A stretch of 36,304 nt of DNA from Actinophytocola sp. (GCA_009377385.1 WHUD01000032.1:1-36304); one strand, 5' to 3'. Numbered from the stretch's first letter, positions 1-11,244 are shown. Notes: a model not told the origin generated them from the letters alone. Program-made: numbers and translations.

Positions 1-984
1 CAGGTCAACGTCGAGGAGGGCCGCCACCTGTGGGCGATGGTGTACCTGCTGCACGCCTATTTCGGCAGGGAAGGCCGCGAGGAGGCCGAGGCGCTGCTCT
101 ACCGCAACTCCGGCAGCCCGGACACGCCCCGCATCCTGGGCGCGTTCAACGAGGAGACCGCCGACTGGCTTGCCTTCTACATGTTCACCTACTTCACCGA
201 CCGGGACGGCAAGTACCAGCTCGGCACGCTCAAGGAGAGCGCGTTCGATCCGCTGTCGCGCACCTGCGAGTTCATGCTCAAGGAAGAGGCGCACCACATG
301 TTCGTCGGCACCACCGGTGTCGACCGGGTGGTCACCCGCAGCGCCGAGCTGATCCGCGAGCACGACATCATGGACATCGCGCGGCACGGCGGCATCCCGC
401 TTGACATCATCCAGAAGTACATCAACTTCCACTACAGCGTGTCGCTCGACCTGTTCGGCAGCGAGACGTCGACCAACGCGGCGAACTACTACACCGCTGG
501 CCTGAAGGGCCGCTGGAACGAGACCCGGCGCAAGGACGACCACCAGCTCACCGACGATTCCGTCGTCATGGAGAGGCCCAACGACGACGGCACCTGGAGC
601 GAGGAAGAGGTGCAGGCGCTACTGGCGCTGAACCTCGACCTGCGCGGCGAGTACATCGCCGACTGCCAGAACGGGCTGAACCGCTGGAACAAGATCCTCG
701 CCGACAACGACATCGACTTCCGGTTCGCGCTGCCGCACCCTGGCTTCAATCGGGACGTCGGTGTCTACTCGGAGCACAACGTCACGCCGGACGGCACGAT
801 CGTCGACGAGCAGACCTGGGAGGCCAGCCGGTCCCGCTGGCTGCCGACCAGCGAGGACCTTACGTTCGTGCGCTCGCTGATGCACCCGGTTTACGAGCGG
901 GGCAAGATCGCAAGCTGGGTCGCGCCTCCGATCAACGGCATCAACGGCAAGCCGTTCGACTACGAGTACGTCTACCTGCCGTGA
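1..984 (+). CDS. boxB: Benzoyl-CoA 2,3-epoxidase subunit BoxB (5' partial)
   Basis: The di-iron oxygenase component of the aerobic benzoyl-CoA pathway; it epoxidises the CoA-bound ring at C2-C3. The frame is open from base 1 (QVNVEEGRHLWAMVYLL), so the N-terminal part lies outside the window and about 327 residues are seen. The visible part matches the C-terminal two thirds of BoxB: RILGAFNE, FYMFTYFTDRDGK, LKEEAHHMF with the E-x-x-H iron-ligand pattern, INFHYSVSLDLFG, SNAANYYTAGLKGR, and the C-terminal WVAPPINGINGKPFDYEYV. PaaA is also a di-iron protein but lacks these motifs. It stops 12 bases before the ligase ATG and shares its operon. boxC is not visible and is probably upstream. Confidence 0.93.
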   Translation, partial: QVNVEEGRHLWAMVYLLHAYFGREGREEAEALLYRNSGSPDTPRILGAFNEETADWLAFYMFTYFTDRDGKYQLGTLKESAFDPLSRTCEFMLKEEAHHMFVGTTGVDRVVTRSAELIREHDIMDIARHGGIPLDIIQKYINFHYSVSLDLFGSETSTNAANYYTAGLKGRWNETRRKDDHQLTDDSVVMERPNDDGTWSEEEVQALLALNLDLRGEYIADCQNGLNRWNKILADNDIDFRFALPHPGFNRDVGVYSEHNVTPDGTIVDEQTWEASRSRWLPTSEDLTFVRSLMHPVYERGKIASWVAPPINGINGKPFDYEYVYLP

Positions 985-996
985 GGGGTGCCGATC

Positions 997-2610
997 ATGA
1001 CTGCTGCCAAACCACCCAGCGTCCCTGAGTTCTTCAACGCCACCGACTACCTGGTCTACCGGCACCTGCGGGAGGGCAACGGCGCCAACACGGCGGTCGT
1101 CTCCCCGAGCAAGACGCTGAGCTACGCCGACCTGGCCGGGGAGATCCGGCGGGTCGCGGCCGGGCTGCGCCGCATCGGCGTGCGCCCCGAGGAACGGGTG
1201 CTGCTGTGCATGCCGGACGACGTCGAGCTGTTCACCGGCATCCTCGCCGCGATGTACCTCGGGGCGGTCGGGGTGCCGTGCTCCACCATGCTCACCGGGC
1301 CCGAGCTGGGCACGCTGGTCGCGGACTCCCGCGCCAGGGTCGTGCTCGGCGGCGGCGAGTTCGCGGACAAGGTCCGGAAGGCGGTGGCCGATGCCCCGGA
1401 CGTACGGCACGTCGTGCTCGCGGGAGCGGAGCCGTCCGGCCTGCCGGACGGCGTGTCAGGGCACGCATGGGACGACCTGCTGGACGGCGATGAGGCCGAG
1501 CCGTATGCCACCTGGGCGGACTCGCCCGCGCTGTGGCTCTACACCTCGGGCACGACCGGCAAGCCGAAGGCGGCCATGCACCGCCACGTCGACATCCGGT
1601 TCGTCGCGGAGAACTACGGCCAGCAGGTGCTCGGCATGACCGCCGAGGATCGCTGCCTTTCGGTGGCGAAGCTGTTCTTCGCCTACGGCATCGGCAACTC
1701 GATGTTCTTCCCGCTCTCGGTCGGCGCGTCCGCGCTGCTTGAGCCGTCGCGGCCGTCGCCGGCGCTGTTCGCTGAGCGGGCCGCCGCCGACAGGGCGACG
1801 GTGCTGTTCGGCACGCCGAGCTTCTTCGGGCCGCTGCTGGCCAGCGACGTCCCCGACACGGCGTTCGCCACGGTGCGCCAGGGCGTCTCGGCCGGCGAGG
1901 CGCTGCCGCCGAGGATGTACCACGGCATGCTGGAACGCTTCGGCGTCGAGGTGCTTGACGGCATCGGCTCCACTGAGATGTTGCACATCTTCATCTCCAA
2001 CCGCGCTGGCCAGGTGCATCCCGGCTCGTCGGGCACCCCGGTGCCCGGGTACTCGGTGGAGATCCGCGATGAGCAGGGCACGCCGATCGAGGGCATCGAG
2101 GAACCTGGCGAGCTGTACGTGCGGGGCGAGAGCGCGGCGACCGGCTACTGGTGCCGCGCGGACACCTCGCGGCAGGTCTTCCTCGGCGAGTGGCTGCGCA
2201 CCGGCGACACCTACGTGCGAAACGCCGACGGCACGCTCACCTGCCTCGGCCGCGCCAACGACATGCTCAAAGCGGGCGGCATCTGGGTGAGCCCGTCCGA
2301 GGTGGAAAACAGGTTGCTGGAGCACCCCGACGTCGCGGAGGTCGTCGTGGTCGCCGTGCCGGACTCCGACGAGCTGGACAAGCCGGTCGCCTGCGTGGTG
2401 CCTGCGCCGGGCGCGAAGGTCGAGGCCGACGTGCTGATCGGCTGGTGCCGCGAGGGATTGGCGTCGTTCAAGCGGCCCCGGGCAGTGGTCGAGATGACTG
2501 AGCTTCCCAAGACCGCGACCGGCAAGATCCGCCGCAACGTCTTGCGCGACCAGCTGCGCACCGAGCTGCTGACCGAGGTGAAGGAGGAGACCAATGTCGG
2601 CACAGGATGA
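997..2610 (+). CDS. bclA: Benzoate-CoA ligase
   Basis: ATP-dependent ligase of the ANL superfamily, family-matched to benzoate-CoA ligases; it would activate benzoate to benzoyl-CoA, the BoxB substrate. It shows the phosphate-binding loop YTSGTTGKPKAAMH, the GIGSTEM and GEWLRTGDTY motifs, and the C-terminal catalytic lysine in PKTATGKIRR. SVAKLFFAYGIGNSMFFPL is typical of the benzoate/4-hydroxybenzoate branch. The length (about 537 aa) is normal. I chose ATG 997 because GAGGGG at 983-988 sits at good distance; GTG 988 would overlap that site. The end overlaps the reductase gene by 17 bases, which suggests translational coupling. Substituted benzoates cannot be excluded as substrates. Confidence 0.9.
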   Translation: MTAAKPPSVPEFFNATDYLVYRHLREGNGANTAVVSPSKTLSYADLAGEIRRVAAGLRRIGVRPEERVLLCMPDDVELFTGILAAMYLGAVGVPCSTMLTGPELGTLVADSRARVVLGGGEFADKVRKAVADAPDVRHVVLAGAEPSGLPDGVSGHAWDDLLDGDEAEPYATWADSPALWLYTSGTTGKPKAAMHRHVDIRFVAENYGQQVLGMTAEDRCLSVAKLFFAYGIGNSMFFPLSVGASALLEPSRPSPALFAERAAADRATVLFGTPSFFGPLLASDVPDTAFATVRQGVSAGEALPPRMYHGMLERFGVEVLDGIGSTEMLHIFISNRAGQVHPGSSGTPVPGYSVEIRDEQGTPIEGIEEPGELYVRGESAATGYWCRADTSRQVFLGEWLRTGDTYVRNADGTLTCLGRANDMLKAGGIWVSPSEVENRLLEHPDVAEVVVVAVPDSDELDKPVACVVPAPGAKVEADVLIGWCREGLASFKRPRAVVEMTELPKTATGKIRRNVLRDQLRTELLTEVKEETNVGTG

Positions 2611-3703
2611 GGCGGCACCGCATGGGGCGACCCCGCATGACGCGACGACGGCTAACACGGCGGCGTTTGCCGCCGAGGCGGTCGACGTCGACGTTCTCAT
2701 CGTCGGCGCCGGTCCAACGGGGTTGTTCGCGGCGTACTATGCCGGGTTCCGTGGCCTGCGGGTCGGCGTGCTCGACTCGCTGCCGGAGCCCGGTGGGCAG
2801 ATCAACGCGATGTACCCGGAGAAGGACATCTACGACGTCGCTGGTTTCCCCGCGGTGCGGGGAAGGGACCTGGTGGAGTCGCTGCTCGCGCAGGCGGAGC
2901 CGTTCGACCCGGTGTACCTGCTGGGACACCGGGCCGAGGAGCTGGAGCGTCACCCCGACAGTGCCCAACCAGCCGGACCGGAGACTTTTACGGTGACCAC
3001 TCACCGGGGCACCCAGGTGTCCGCCAAGGCGGTGATCATCACCGGTGGCATCGGCACCTTCACGCCCCGGCCGCTGCCAGTGGCTAAGGAGTTCGAGGAC
3101 GGTGATCCCCCTGGGCTGGCGTACTTCGTGCGGAGGCTGGACGACTACAAGGACACTGACGTGGTGATCGTCGGCGGTGGCGACTCGGCGTTCGACTGGG
3201 CGCAGGCGCTGCACTCGCGGGCCAACTCGGTGACGCTGGTGCATCGCAGGGAGACCTTCCGGGCGCACCCGACCACGGTGTCCGCGGTGGCCGAGTCCGA
3301 CGTCGACATCGTCACCAACGCGCAGGTGTCGAAGGTGATCGGCAACGGCGCCATCGAGTCGGTGGAGATCACCGCAACTAACGACACCGTGCACACCGTG
3401 CCGTGCCAGCGGATCATCGCCGCGCTTGGCTTCACCGCCAACCTCGGGCCGCTGCTGAAGTGGGGCGTCGACGTCGAGAACCGCCGCCACATCCCGGTGG
3501 ACACGTCGATGCAGACCAACGTGCCCGGGGTGTTCGCCGCAGGTGACATCAACGACTACCCCGGCAAGGTGCGGCTTATCGCGGTCGGCTTCGGTGAGGC
3601 GGCGACGGCGGTCAACAACGCCGCCCACCACATCGACCCCGGCCAGCCGGTGTTCCCCGGCCACTCGACCGACGCGCCGACCACCGAACGCGCGGCGGCG
3701 TGA
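2594..3703 (+). CDS. Ferredoxin--NADP+ reductase, thioredoxin-reductase-like type
   Basis: FAD enzyme passing electrons from NAD(P)H to ferredoxin. Motifs in order: an FAD dinucleotide fold [16 protein letters not shown] near residue 35, [16 protein letters not shown], the pyridine-nucleotide fold [14 protein letters not shown], and a C-terminal FAD loop [13 protein letters not shown]. The redox-active CxxC of thioredoxin reductase is absent, which places it with the YumC-type ferredoxin reductases. A strong Shine-Dalgarno (AAGGAGGAG, 2581-2589) precedes ATG 2594. Together with the next gene it probably supplies electrons to BoxB, replacing the fused flavoprotein-ferredoxin BoxA of Azoarcus. 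That role is inferred from position only. Confidence 0.88.
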   Translation: MSAQDEAAPHGATPHDATTANTAAFAAEAVDVDVLIVGAGPTGLFAAYYAGFRGLRVGVLDSLPEPGGQINAMYPEKDIYDVAGFPAVRGRDLVESLLAQAEPFDPVYLLGHRAEELERHPDSAQPAGPETFTVTTHRGTQVSAKAVIITGGIGTFTPRPLPVAKEFEDGDPPGLAYFVRRLDDYKDTDVVIVGGGDSAFDWAQALHSRANSVTLVHRRETFRAHPTTVSAVAESDVDIVTNAQVSKVIGNGAIESVEITATNDTVHTVPCQRIIAALGFTANLGPLLKWGVDVENRRHIPVDTSMQTNVPGVFAAGDINDYPGKVRLIAVGFGEAATAVNNAAHHIDPGQPVFPGHSTDAPTTERAAA

Positions 3704-3719
3704 TACCCAGGAGAACAGG

Positions 3720-4061
3720 ATGCCTTACGTGATCGCGGAGCCATGCATCGACGTGATGGACCGCTCGTGCATGGAGGAATGCCCCGTCGACTGCATCTAC
3801 GAGGGCGAGCGCAAGCTCTACATCAACCCGATGGAGTGCATCGACTGCGGGGCATGCGAACCGGCCTGCCCGGTGGAGGCGATCAGCCAGGACCGCAACG
3901 TGGCGGCGGAGCACGAGGCGTTCGTCGAGGACAACCGGCGGTTCTTCACCGAGGCGCTGCCTGGCCGCGACGATGTCCTCGGGCAGCCGGGCGGGTCGAT
4001 GGTGCTCGGCCCGGTCGGCGCGGATACCGAACTGGTAACCGAGTATGAGCCGCGCGGCTGA
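3720..4061 (+). CDS. 7Fe-type ferredoxin (FdxA-like)
   Basis: A 113-residue ferredoxin starting [17 protein letters not shown]. Cysteines at 9, 17, 21 and 25, then 40, 43, 46 and 50 ([17 protein letters not shown]), form the usual bacterial 7Fe pattern with one [3Fe-4S] and one [4Fe-4S] cluster. The C-terminal extension of about 50 residues is normal for actinobacterial FdxA. AGGAGA at 3709-3714 serves ATG 3720. It sits directly after its likely reductase and overlaps the following amidohydrolase by 17 bases, so it is a dedicated member of the operon. A role as BoxB electron donor is inferred from context. Confidence 0.92.
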   Translation: MPYVIAEPCIDVMDRSCMEECPVDCIYEGERKLYINPMECIDCGACEPACPVEAISQDRNVAAEHEAFVEDNRRFFTEALPGRDDVLGQPGGSMVLGPVGADTELVTEYEPRG

Positions 4062-4926
4062 ACCGGTGCCGGACACCCTGGACACCGTCGTCGATGCCCA
4101 CATCCATGTGCCGCGACTGTCCACGCTGAAACCGGCCTGGCTGGAGTGGGCGGAGCGGTTCTCCGGCCCGCACCCGTGGCGGGACGCCTACGACGACGCG
4201 GGGGATCCGGTGCCGGAACGGTTCGACGCGCTGCTCGCGGCCGAGGGCGTCGACCGGGCGTTGCTGTTCAGCGAGTACAGCCCGAGGGCGACCGGCATCC
4301 AGCCGATCGAGGACCTGCTGCCGATCGTCGAGTACAACCCTGACCGGTTTCGGCTGGTGGCGAACGTCAACCCGCACCTGCACCACCCGCTGGTGCCCGA
4401 GGTGGAGCGGCAGCTCGACCTCGGCGCGGTGGCGCTGAAGCTGCACCCGGTGCACGCCGGGTTCTCGCCTGCCGACCGGGAGCTGTACCCGGTGTACGAG
4501 ACCTGCGCGGCACGCGGCGTCCCGGTGATCACCCACTCCGGGACGTCGGACTTCCCCGGCTCACGGGCGAGGTTTGGCGACCCGCAGCTCTACCTCGACG
4601 TGATCGAGGACTTCCCGGAGCTGCCGCTGGTGTTCGCGCACGGCGGGCGTGGCTGGTGGTACGACACGGCGGCGTTCCTCGCGCTCGGCAGGCCAAACGT
4701 GTGGCTCGACCTCGCGGGCCTGCCGCCGCACAAGCTGCCGGAGTACTACGCGCGGTTCGACTTCACCCGGCTGGCGACGAAGTTCATCTTCGGCACCGAC
4801 TGGCCCGGCGTGCCAGGCACCGCGCGCAACGTCGCCGCGCTGCGCAGGCTGGGCCTGCCGGACGACGTGTTGCGCGATGTACTGTCCGGCAATGCGGCCA
4901 AGATCTTCCCCGGGTTGGGGATCTGA
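4045..4926 (+). CDS. Amidohydrolase-2 family metal-dependent hydrolase
   Basis: A 293-residue TIM-barrel hydrolase. It shows the N-terminal metal motif [21 protein letters not shown] around the lysine strand, [21 protein letters not shown] and the C-terminal [12 protein letters not shown], which together supply the H-x-H, H, H and D ligands of amidohydrolase family 2. Members hydrolyse or decarboxylate aromatic-derived acids and lactones. In this operon it could rescue a lactone or other side product of the reactive epoxide or semialdehyde steps, but no specific reaction can be read from the sequence. It overlaps the ferredoxin gene by 17 bases and ends 28 bases before the dehydrogenase. Confidence 0.82.
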   Translation: MSRAAEPVPDTLDTVVDAHIHVPRLSTLKPAWLEWAERFSGPHPWRDAYDDAGDPVPERFDALLAAEGVDRALLFSEYSPRATGIQPIEDLLPIVEYNPDRFRLVANVNPHLHHPLVPEVERQLDLGAVALKLHPVHAGFSPADRELYPVYETCAARGVPVITHSGTSDFPGSRARFGDPQLYLDVIEDFPELPLVFAHGGRGWWYDTAAFLALGRPNVWLDLAGLPPHKLPEYYARFDFTRLATKFIFGTDWPGVPGTARNVAALRRLGLPDDVLRDVLSGNAAKIFPGLGI

Positions 4927-4954
4927 GTCGCGTATTACATCGAATGGGAGTGGG

Positions 4955-5794
4955 ATGAAGCAGGTAGGCGTGATCGGTGGCGGCACCATGGGGCTCGGCG
5001 TCGCGTACGTCTTCGCGGCGGCGGGTTCCGAGGTCGCGCTGGTCGAGCCGGACGCGACGCAGGCGGCGCGGGCGGCGGAGACGATCGCCCGGCAGGCCAA
5101 GCGCGCCGAGGAGAAGGGCAAGCTGGACGCGGCGGACGCCGCTGCGGTGCCGGAACGGGTGCGGCTGCTCGGCGCGGTCAACGAGCTGCCGTCCGGGCTT
5201 GACCTGATCGTGGAGGCGGTTCCGGAGCGCATCGACCTGAAGCGCGTGGTGCTGGCCGAGGCCCAGCGGCGTGATCCAGCCATGCTGGCGTCCAACACGA
5301 GCGGGCTGAGCATCGACTCGCTCGCCGAGGGTCTCGACCGTCCGGCGGACTTCCTCGGCATGCACTTCTTCAACCCGGTGTGGTCGATGCCGCTGCTCGA
5401 GATCGTGCGCGGCAGCGCGACGTCCGAACGGTCGGTCGACGCTGCCCGCGCGGCAGGCGAGCTGATCGGCAAGCAGACGATCGTGGTCCGGGACGTCCCC
5501 GGCTTCGCAACAAGCAGGCTCGGCATCGCCATCGGGCTCGAGGCGATCCGGATGCTGGAAGAGGGCGTCGCGTCGGCGGCGGACATCGACCGCGCGATGG
5601 AGCTGGGCTACCGGCACCCGATGGGGCCGCTGCGGCTGACCGACCTGGTCGGGCTCGACGTCCGGCTCGACATCGCCCGGCATCTCGCCGAAAGCCACGG
5701 GCCTCGGTTCGAGCCGCCGCAGCTGCTCATCGACACGGTGGCGGCAGGCGAGACCGGCAAGAAGTCCGGCAAGGGCTTTTATACCTGGGACTGA
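4955..5794 (+). CDS. 3-hydroxyacyl-CoA dehydrogenase (PaaH/HbdA type)
   Basis: A 279-residue NAD-dependent dehydrogenase. It has the Rossmann start VGVIGGGTMGLGVAYVFAAAG, VEAVPERIDLK, the substrate/catalytic segments SNTSGLSID and GMHFFNPVWSMPL, DVPGFATSRLG, and the C-terminal GKKSGKGFYTW. ATG 4955 is preceded by GGGAGTGGG (4947-4953 region). In the box route it would oxidise 3-hydroxyadipyl-CoA to 3-oxoadipyl-CoA. The same step exists in phenylacetate breakdown, and no paaH lies in the paa cluster here, so it could serve both. Its TGA directly abuts the TAG of the convergent regulator gene. Confidence 0.88.
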   Translation: MKQVGVIGGGTMGLGVAYVFAAAGSEVALVEPDATQAARAAETIARQAKRAEEKGKLDAADAAAVPERVRLLGAVNELPSGLDLIVEAVPERIDLKRVVLAEAQRRDPAMLASNTSGLSIDSLAEGLDRPADFLGMHFFNPVWSMPLLEIVRGSATSERSVDAARAAGELIGKQTIVVRDVPGFATSRLGIAIGLEAIRMLEEGVASAADIDRAMELGYRHPMGPLRLTDLVGLDVRLDIARHLAESHGPRFEPPQLLIDTVAAGETGKKSGKGFYTWD

Positions 5795-6655
5795 CTACGC
5801 CGGTTCGGCCTTCACCAGCCGGTCCCAGTGGCGTTGCGCGCCGTCCCGCCAGTCGGCGTGGTTGCTGTGGAACAGCTCGGCCGCCTTGGTGCCGCTCCAG
5901 TTCGCTGGCAGCAGCCTTGCGGGCAGCTGCGGGTCGAGGAACGGGAACCGCCGCCACTCGTGCACCAGCCGGGTCTGCGCGTGCAGCGTCGCTTCGCCCT
6001 TCGACGGGTTCAGCCCAGTGAACTCGTCGATGAAGTCCTCGTAGCGGTTCTCGACGTCGGTGAGGTCCCATGACCGGGCGACCATGGTCTCCTCGTCGCC
6101 GATGGCGCCGTAGGAGGCGATGAACGACATCGGTGAGCCGACATCGAGCTCGTCGACGATCCGCTGTGCCTCGTCCTGGCGCCGGACGTCGGGGCTGACC
6201 CACACGCCAGGTGCAGGCGAGCCGAAGCCCGCCCAGGTGAGCTGGGTGCGCAGCCGGTGTCGCAGGTCGCGTTTGGACTCCGGCACCGAGACGAGCACCA
6301 CAAGCCATTGACCGTCCCACTCGTGGTCGTCACGGCCGAAGTCGTAGATCCGCTGCGCGCCCTCGGTGAGGAGCCTGCGGCCGGGCGGAGTCAGCGACCA
6401 CCGCACGCGCCTGCCGACCCGGTCGGAGACCAACCAGCCCTCCGCTGCCGTGCGGGCAAGCGACTGGCGGGCCGACTTCTCCTCGATGCCGAACAGCCCG
6501 AGCACGTTGACCAGCGTCGCGGTCCACACCGGCTCGTCGCGCGGCAGGACGTACTCACCGAGGATGGTCATCAGCAGCGACCGGGCACTGGTGTGGCTGA
6601 CTTCTCGCCGCCGGGTGACCTTCGGTCGGGCGCTTGTGGCTGCCATATGCCTCAT
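5795..6655 (-). CDS. PaaX-family transcriptional regulator
   Basis: A 286-residue PaaX-type repressor. It has an N-terminal winged helix (SARSLLMTILGEYVLPRDEPVWTATLVN, residues about 23-85, with KSARQSLARTAAEGWL as the likely recognition region), the central domain DGQWLVVLVSVPESKRDLRHRLR and a C-terminal FIDEFTGLNPS...FPFLDPQLPARLLP. E. coli PaaX responds to phenylacetyl-CoA; this copy sits inside the box cluster, so benzoyl-CoA is a reasonable effector (inference). It converges with the boxB operon and diverges from boxD. ATG 6655 and ATG 6646 are both possible, and neither has an ideal ribosome site. Confidence 0.88.
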   Translation of the reverse strand: MRHMAATSARPKVTRRREVSHTSARSLLMTILGEYVLPRDEPVWTATLVNVLGLFGIEEKSARQSLARTAAEGWLVSDRVGRRVRWSLTPPGRRLLTEGAQRIYDFGRDDHEWDGQWLVVLVSVPESKRDLRHRLRTQLTWAGFGSPAPGVWVSPDVRRQDEAQRIVDELDVGSPMSFIASYGAIGDEETMVARSWDLTDVENRYEDFIDEFTGLNPSKGEATLHAQTRLVHEWRRFPFLDPQLPARLLPANWSGTKAAELFHSNHADWRDGAQRHWDRLVKAEPA

Positions 6656-6661
6656 TTCCCC

Positions 6662-6695
6662 TGCTCAACACGTGGTGCCTGTTGGCTCAAGGCTA
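6662..6695 (-). promoter_or_regulatory. Putative promoter/operator of the PaaX-family gene
   Basis: On the minus strand, TAGCCT (plus 6690-6695) is a TANNNT-type -10 element about 35-40 bases before the start codon. Just downstream are inverted arms TGTTG (6680-6684) and CAACA (6666-6670), a possible autoregulatory site. No convincing -35 box is seen. Confidence 0.35.
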
Positions 6696-6738
6696 CGCCC
6701 CGCACGGTCGGCTCCCGCGACGGCGCAACGCCCTCATT

Positions 6739-6785
6739 CTACATCTACTTGACGCATATTGATATCAATGTAGATACTCGGGACT
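6739..6785 (+). promoter_or_regulatory. boxD promoter with nested palindromic operator
   Basis: TTGACG (6749-6754), an 18-base spacer and GATACT (6773-6778) form a promoter. ATTGATATCAAT (6758-6769), a perfect 12-bp palindrome, fills the spacer. Outer arms CTACAT/ATGTAG (6739-6744, 6768-6773) and ATCTAC/GTAGAT (6743-6748, 6770-6775) add further symmetry. A repressor here would block RNA polymerase directly; the neighbouring PaaX-family protein is the obvious candidate. The stretch is clearly AT-rich compared with its surroundings. Confidence 0.6.
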
Positions 6786-8333
6786 GTGTTGCGGAGCTAT
6801 CTGAACGGACAATGGCGCACGCCCATCGACGACGGCAGGCCGCTGCTTGACGCCGCGACCGGCGACGAGGTCGCGCGGATCTCAGGCGAAGGCCTCGACT
6901 ACGCGGCTACGCTCGACTACGCGAGGACGGTCGGCGGCCCCGCGCTGCGGGAGTCCGGCTTCCGCGGGCGCGCAGGCATGCTCAAGGCGCTCGCCAAGCA
7001 CCTGACCGAGCACCTGCCCGAGTTCCACGAGCTGTCGCTGCGCACCGGCGCGACGCCACGCGACGGGAAGGTCGACGTCGACGGCGGCATCTCGGTGTTG
7101 TTCGTCTACGCCAGCAAGGGCGCCAGGGAGCTGCCGAACGGGAACGTGCTGCTCGACGGCGAGACCGAGCTGGTCGGCAAGCAGGGCACGTTCGGCGTGC
7201 AACACGTGCACACGCCGATCCCCGGCGTCGCGGTGCAGGTCAACGCCTTCAACTTCCCGGTGTGGGGCATGCTGGAGAAGCTCGCGCCCGCGCTGCTCGC
7301 CGGGGTGCCGTCGCTGGTGAAGCCCGCCAGCCAGACCGCGTACCTCACCGAGCTGGTGGTCCAGCGGATCATCGAGCCCGGCATCCTGCCCGATGGCGCG
7401 GTGCAGCTCGCCTGCGCGCGGCCGGACGGGCTGCTCGACGCGCTCACCGGCGCGGACCTGCTCTCGGTCACCGGCTCGGCCGCCACCGCGAGCGCGCTGC
7501 GCACCCACCCCACGGTCGCCGGCAACGCGGTGCGGTTCACTGCGGAGGCTGACTCGCTCAACTGCTCGATCCTCGGCCCGGACGCCACGGCGGGCACCGA
7601 GGAGTTCGACCTGTTCGTGAAGCAGCTCGTCACGGAGATGACCGTCAAGGCGGGTCAGAAGTGCACCGCGATCCGGCGCGCGTTCGTGCCGGCGCCGCTG
7701 CTGGACGACGTCGAGGCGGCCGTGCGGGAGCGGCTCGGCGGGGTCACCGTCGGCCACCCCGCCGAGAACGTCCGGATGGGCGCGCTGGCGAGCCTCGCGC
7801 AGCGTGACGACGTCCTGGCTCAGCTCGGCAAGCTCACATCGGCGGGCAGGCTGGTGCACGGCGACCCTGAGCGGTTCGACGTCGTCGGCGCCGACGCCGA
7901 GCGGGGCGCGTTCCTGCCGCCGCTGCTGGTGCGCTGCGACGACCCCGACCACGCCGAGCCGCACGAGGTGGAGGCGTTCGGCCCGGTCAGCACCCTCATG
8001 CCGTACCGCGACGCCCAGCAGGCGGTGGCCTACGCGGCACGCGGTGCAGGGAGCCTGGTCGGCTCCGTGGTCAGTGCCGACCGCGACTTCACTCGCGAGG
8101 TGGTGCTCGGTGCCGCGCCATGGCACGGACGACTGCTCGCGCTGGACCACACCGACGCGGCGGAGTCGACAGGGCACGGCTCGCCGCTGCCCCACACCAC
8201 CCACGGCGGCCCCGGCAGGGCAGGCGGCGGCGAGGAGCTCGGCGGGCTGCGCGGCGTCCGGCACCACATGCAGCGCAGCGCCATCCAGGGCCACCCTGAC
8301 CTGCTCGCCACCCTCACGGAGGACCGCTCATGA
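6786..8333 (+). CDS. boxD: 3,4-dehydroadipyl-CoA semialdehyde dehydrogenase (BoxD-type ALDH)
   Basis: A 515-residue aldehyde dehydrogenase matching the N-terminal half of PaaZ and BoxD: RSYLNGQW near the start, [46 protein letters not shown], the catalytic glutamate segment FTAEADSLNCSIL, the catalytic cysteine in [13 protein letters not shown], and EAFGPVSTLMPY. It lacks the MaoC-like hydratase domain of PaaZ (present in the 686-residue paralogue at 20869). It would oxidise the semialdehyde left by BoxC. GTG 6786 has no Shine-Dalgarno and lies 7 bases after the -10 box, so the mRNA is probably leaderless. Its ATGA end overlaps the next frame. Confidence 0.88.
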   Translation: MLRSYLNGQWRTPIDDGRPLLDAATGDEVARISGEGLDYAATLDYARTVGGPALRESGFRGRAGMLKALAKHLTEHLPEFHELSLRTGATPRDGKVDVDGGISVLFVYASKGARELPNGNVLLDGETELVGKQGTFGVQHVHTPIPGVAVQVNAFNFPVWGMLEKLAPALLAGVPSLVKPASQTAYLTELVVQRIIEPGILPDGAVQLACARPDGLLDALTGADLLSVTGSAATASALRTHPTVAGNAVRFTAEADSLNCSILGPDATAGTEEFDLFVKQLVTEMTVKAGQKCTAIRRAFVPAPLLDDVEAAVRERLGGVTVGHPAENVRMGALASLAQRDDVLAQLGKLTSAGRLVHGDPERFDVVGADAERGAFLPPLLVRCDDPDHAEPHEVEAFGPVSTLMPYRDAQQAVAYAARGAGSLVGSVVSADRDFTREVVLGAAPWHGRLLALDHTDAAESTGHGSPLPHTTHGGPGRAGGGEELGGLRGVRHHMQRSAIQGHPDLLATLTEDRS

Positions 8334-8563
8334 CCACGTTCGGCAGCATCGACGCTGGCCGCATCGGCATCGGCACCAGCCAACTCCCGCTGGCGTGGCC
8401 GCTGGCACAGGGCGTCGTGCCCATCCCCGGCACCAGGAACCCCGAGCACCTTGCGGAGAGCCTCGCCGCGACGGACGTGACGCTGTCCGATGCCGAGCTG
8501 GCCGAGATCGACGCGCTGTTCCCGGCTGGCGCCGTGGCTGGCGGGGCGTTCCAGGAGGTGTGA
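8330..8563 (+). pseudogene. Aldo/keto reductase remnant with internal deletion
   Basis: A 77-codon frame begins MTTFGSIDAGRIGIGTSQLP, like an aldo/keto reductase N-terminus. It jumps at once to the C-terminal family segment LAWPLAQGVVPIPGTRNPEH followed by LAESLAATDVTLSDAELAEIDALFPAG. About 200 residues of the barrel, including the Asp, Tyr, Lys and His active-site positions, are missing, so no catalysis is expected. The ATGA overlap with boxD and a good AGGAGGTG before the next start are still present, so the operon layout survived the loss. The reading frame is intact, and a short peptide could still be made. Confidence 0.75.
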
Positions 8564-8564
8564 C

Positions 8565-8911
8565 GTGGCGATCTACGCGCTGGGCGACGACGAGCCCGAC
8601 ATCCACCCGGACGCGGGGACGACTGCGTCGTCGGGCACAACACCCACCTGGAGGGCTGCCGCGTCGAGGACGCCTGCCTGATCGGGTCAGGGTCGGTGAC
8701 GCTCAACAACGCCGTCGTCGGCACTCGGTCGGTGGTCGGGGCGGCCGCGTTGGTGCCGGAGGGCATGATGGTGCCGCCGGACTCCATGGCGCTGGGCGTG
8801 CCCGCCAAGGTGCGCTCCCGAAGCATGGACATCGGTTGGATCGACTACGCCGTGCGCACGTATCTTGAGCTGGCGACGCGACATCGCAAGGAACTCCGCA
8901 GGCTCGACTGA
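8565..8911 (+). pseudogene. PaaY-like gamma-carbonic anhydrase remnant (deletion plus frameshift)
   Basis: GTG 8565, with AGGAGGTG at 8553-8560, starts MAIYALGDDEPDIHPDA, the usual start of PaaY-like hexapeptide proteins. The frame then ends at 8681. The rest of the family (DDCVVGHNTHLEGCRVEDAC, LIGSGSVTLNNAVVG, AALVPEGMMVPP, ALGVPAKVRS, and a terminal ELRRLD) continues in another frame from about 8618 to 8911. Roughly 55-60 central residues are gone, including metal ligands of the left-handed beta helix. PaaY members are thioesterase-like or carbonic-anhydrase-fold accessory proteins of CoA-dependent aromatic pathways. This copy should be inactive. Confidence 0.78.
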
Positions 8912-8923
8912 AGAAGGCAGCGC

Positions 8924-11224
<2,301 letters not shown>

Positions 11225-11244
11225 CCGGACGGCGACCAACGATC

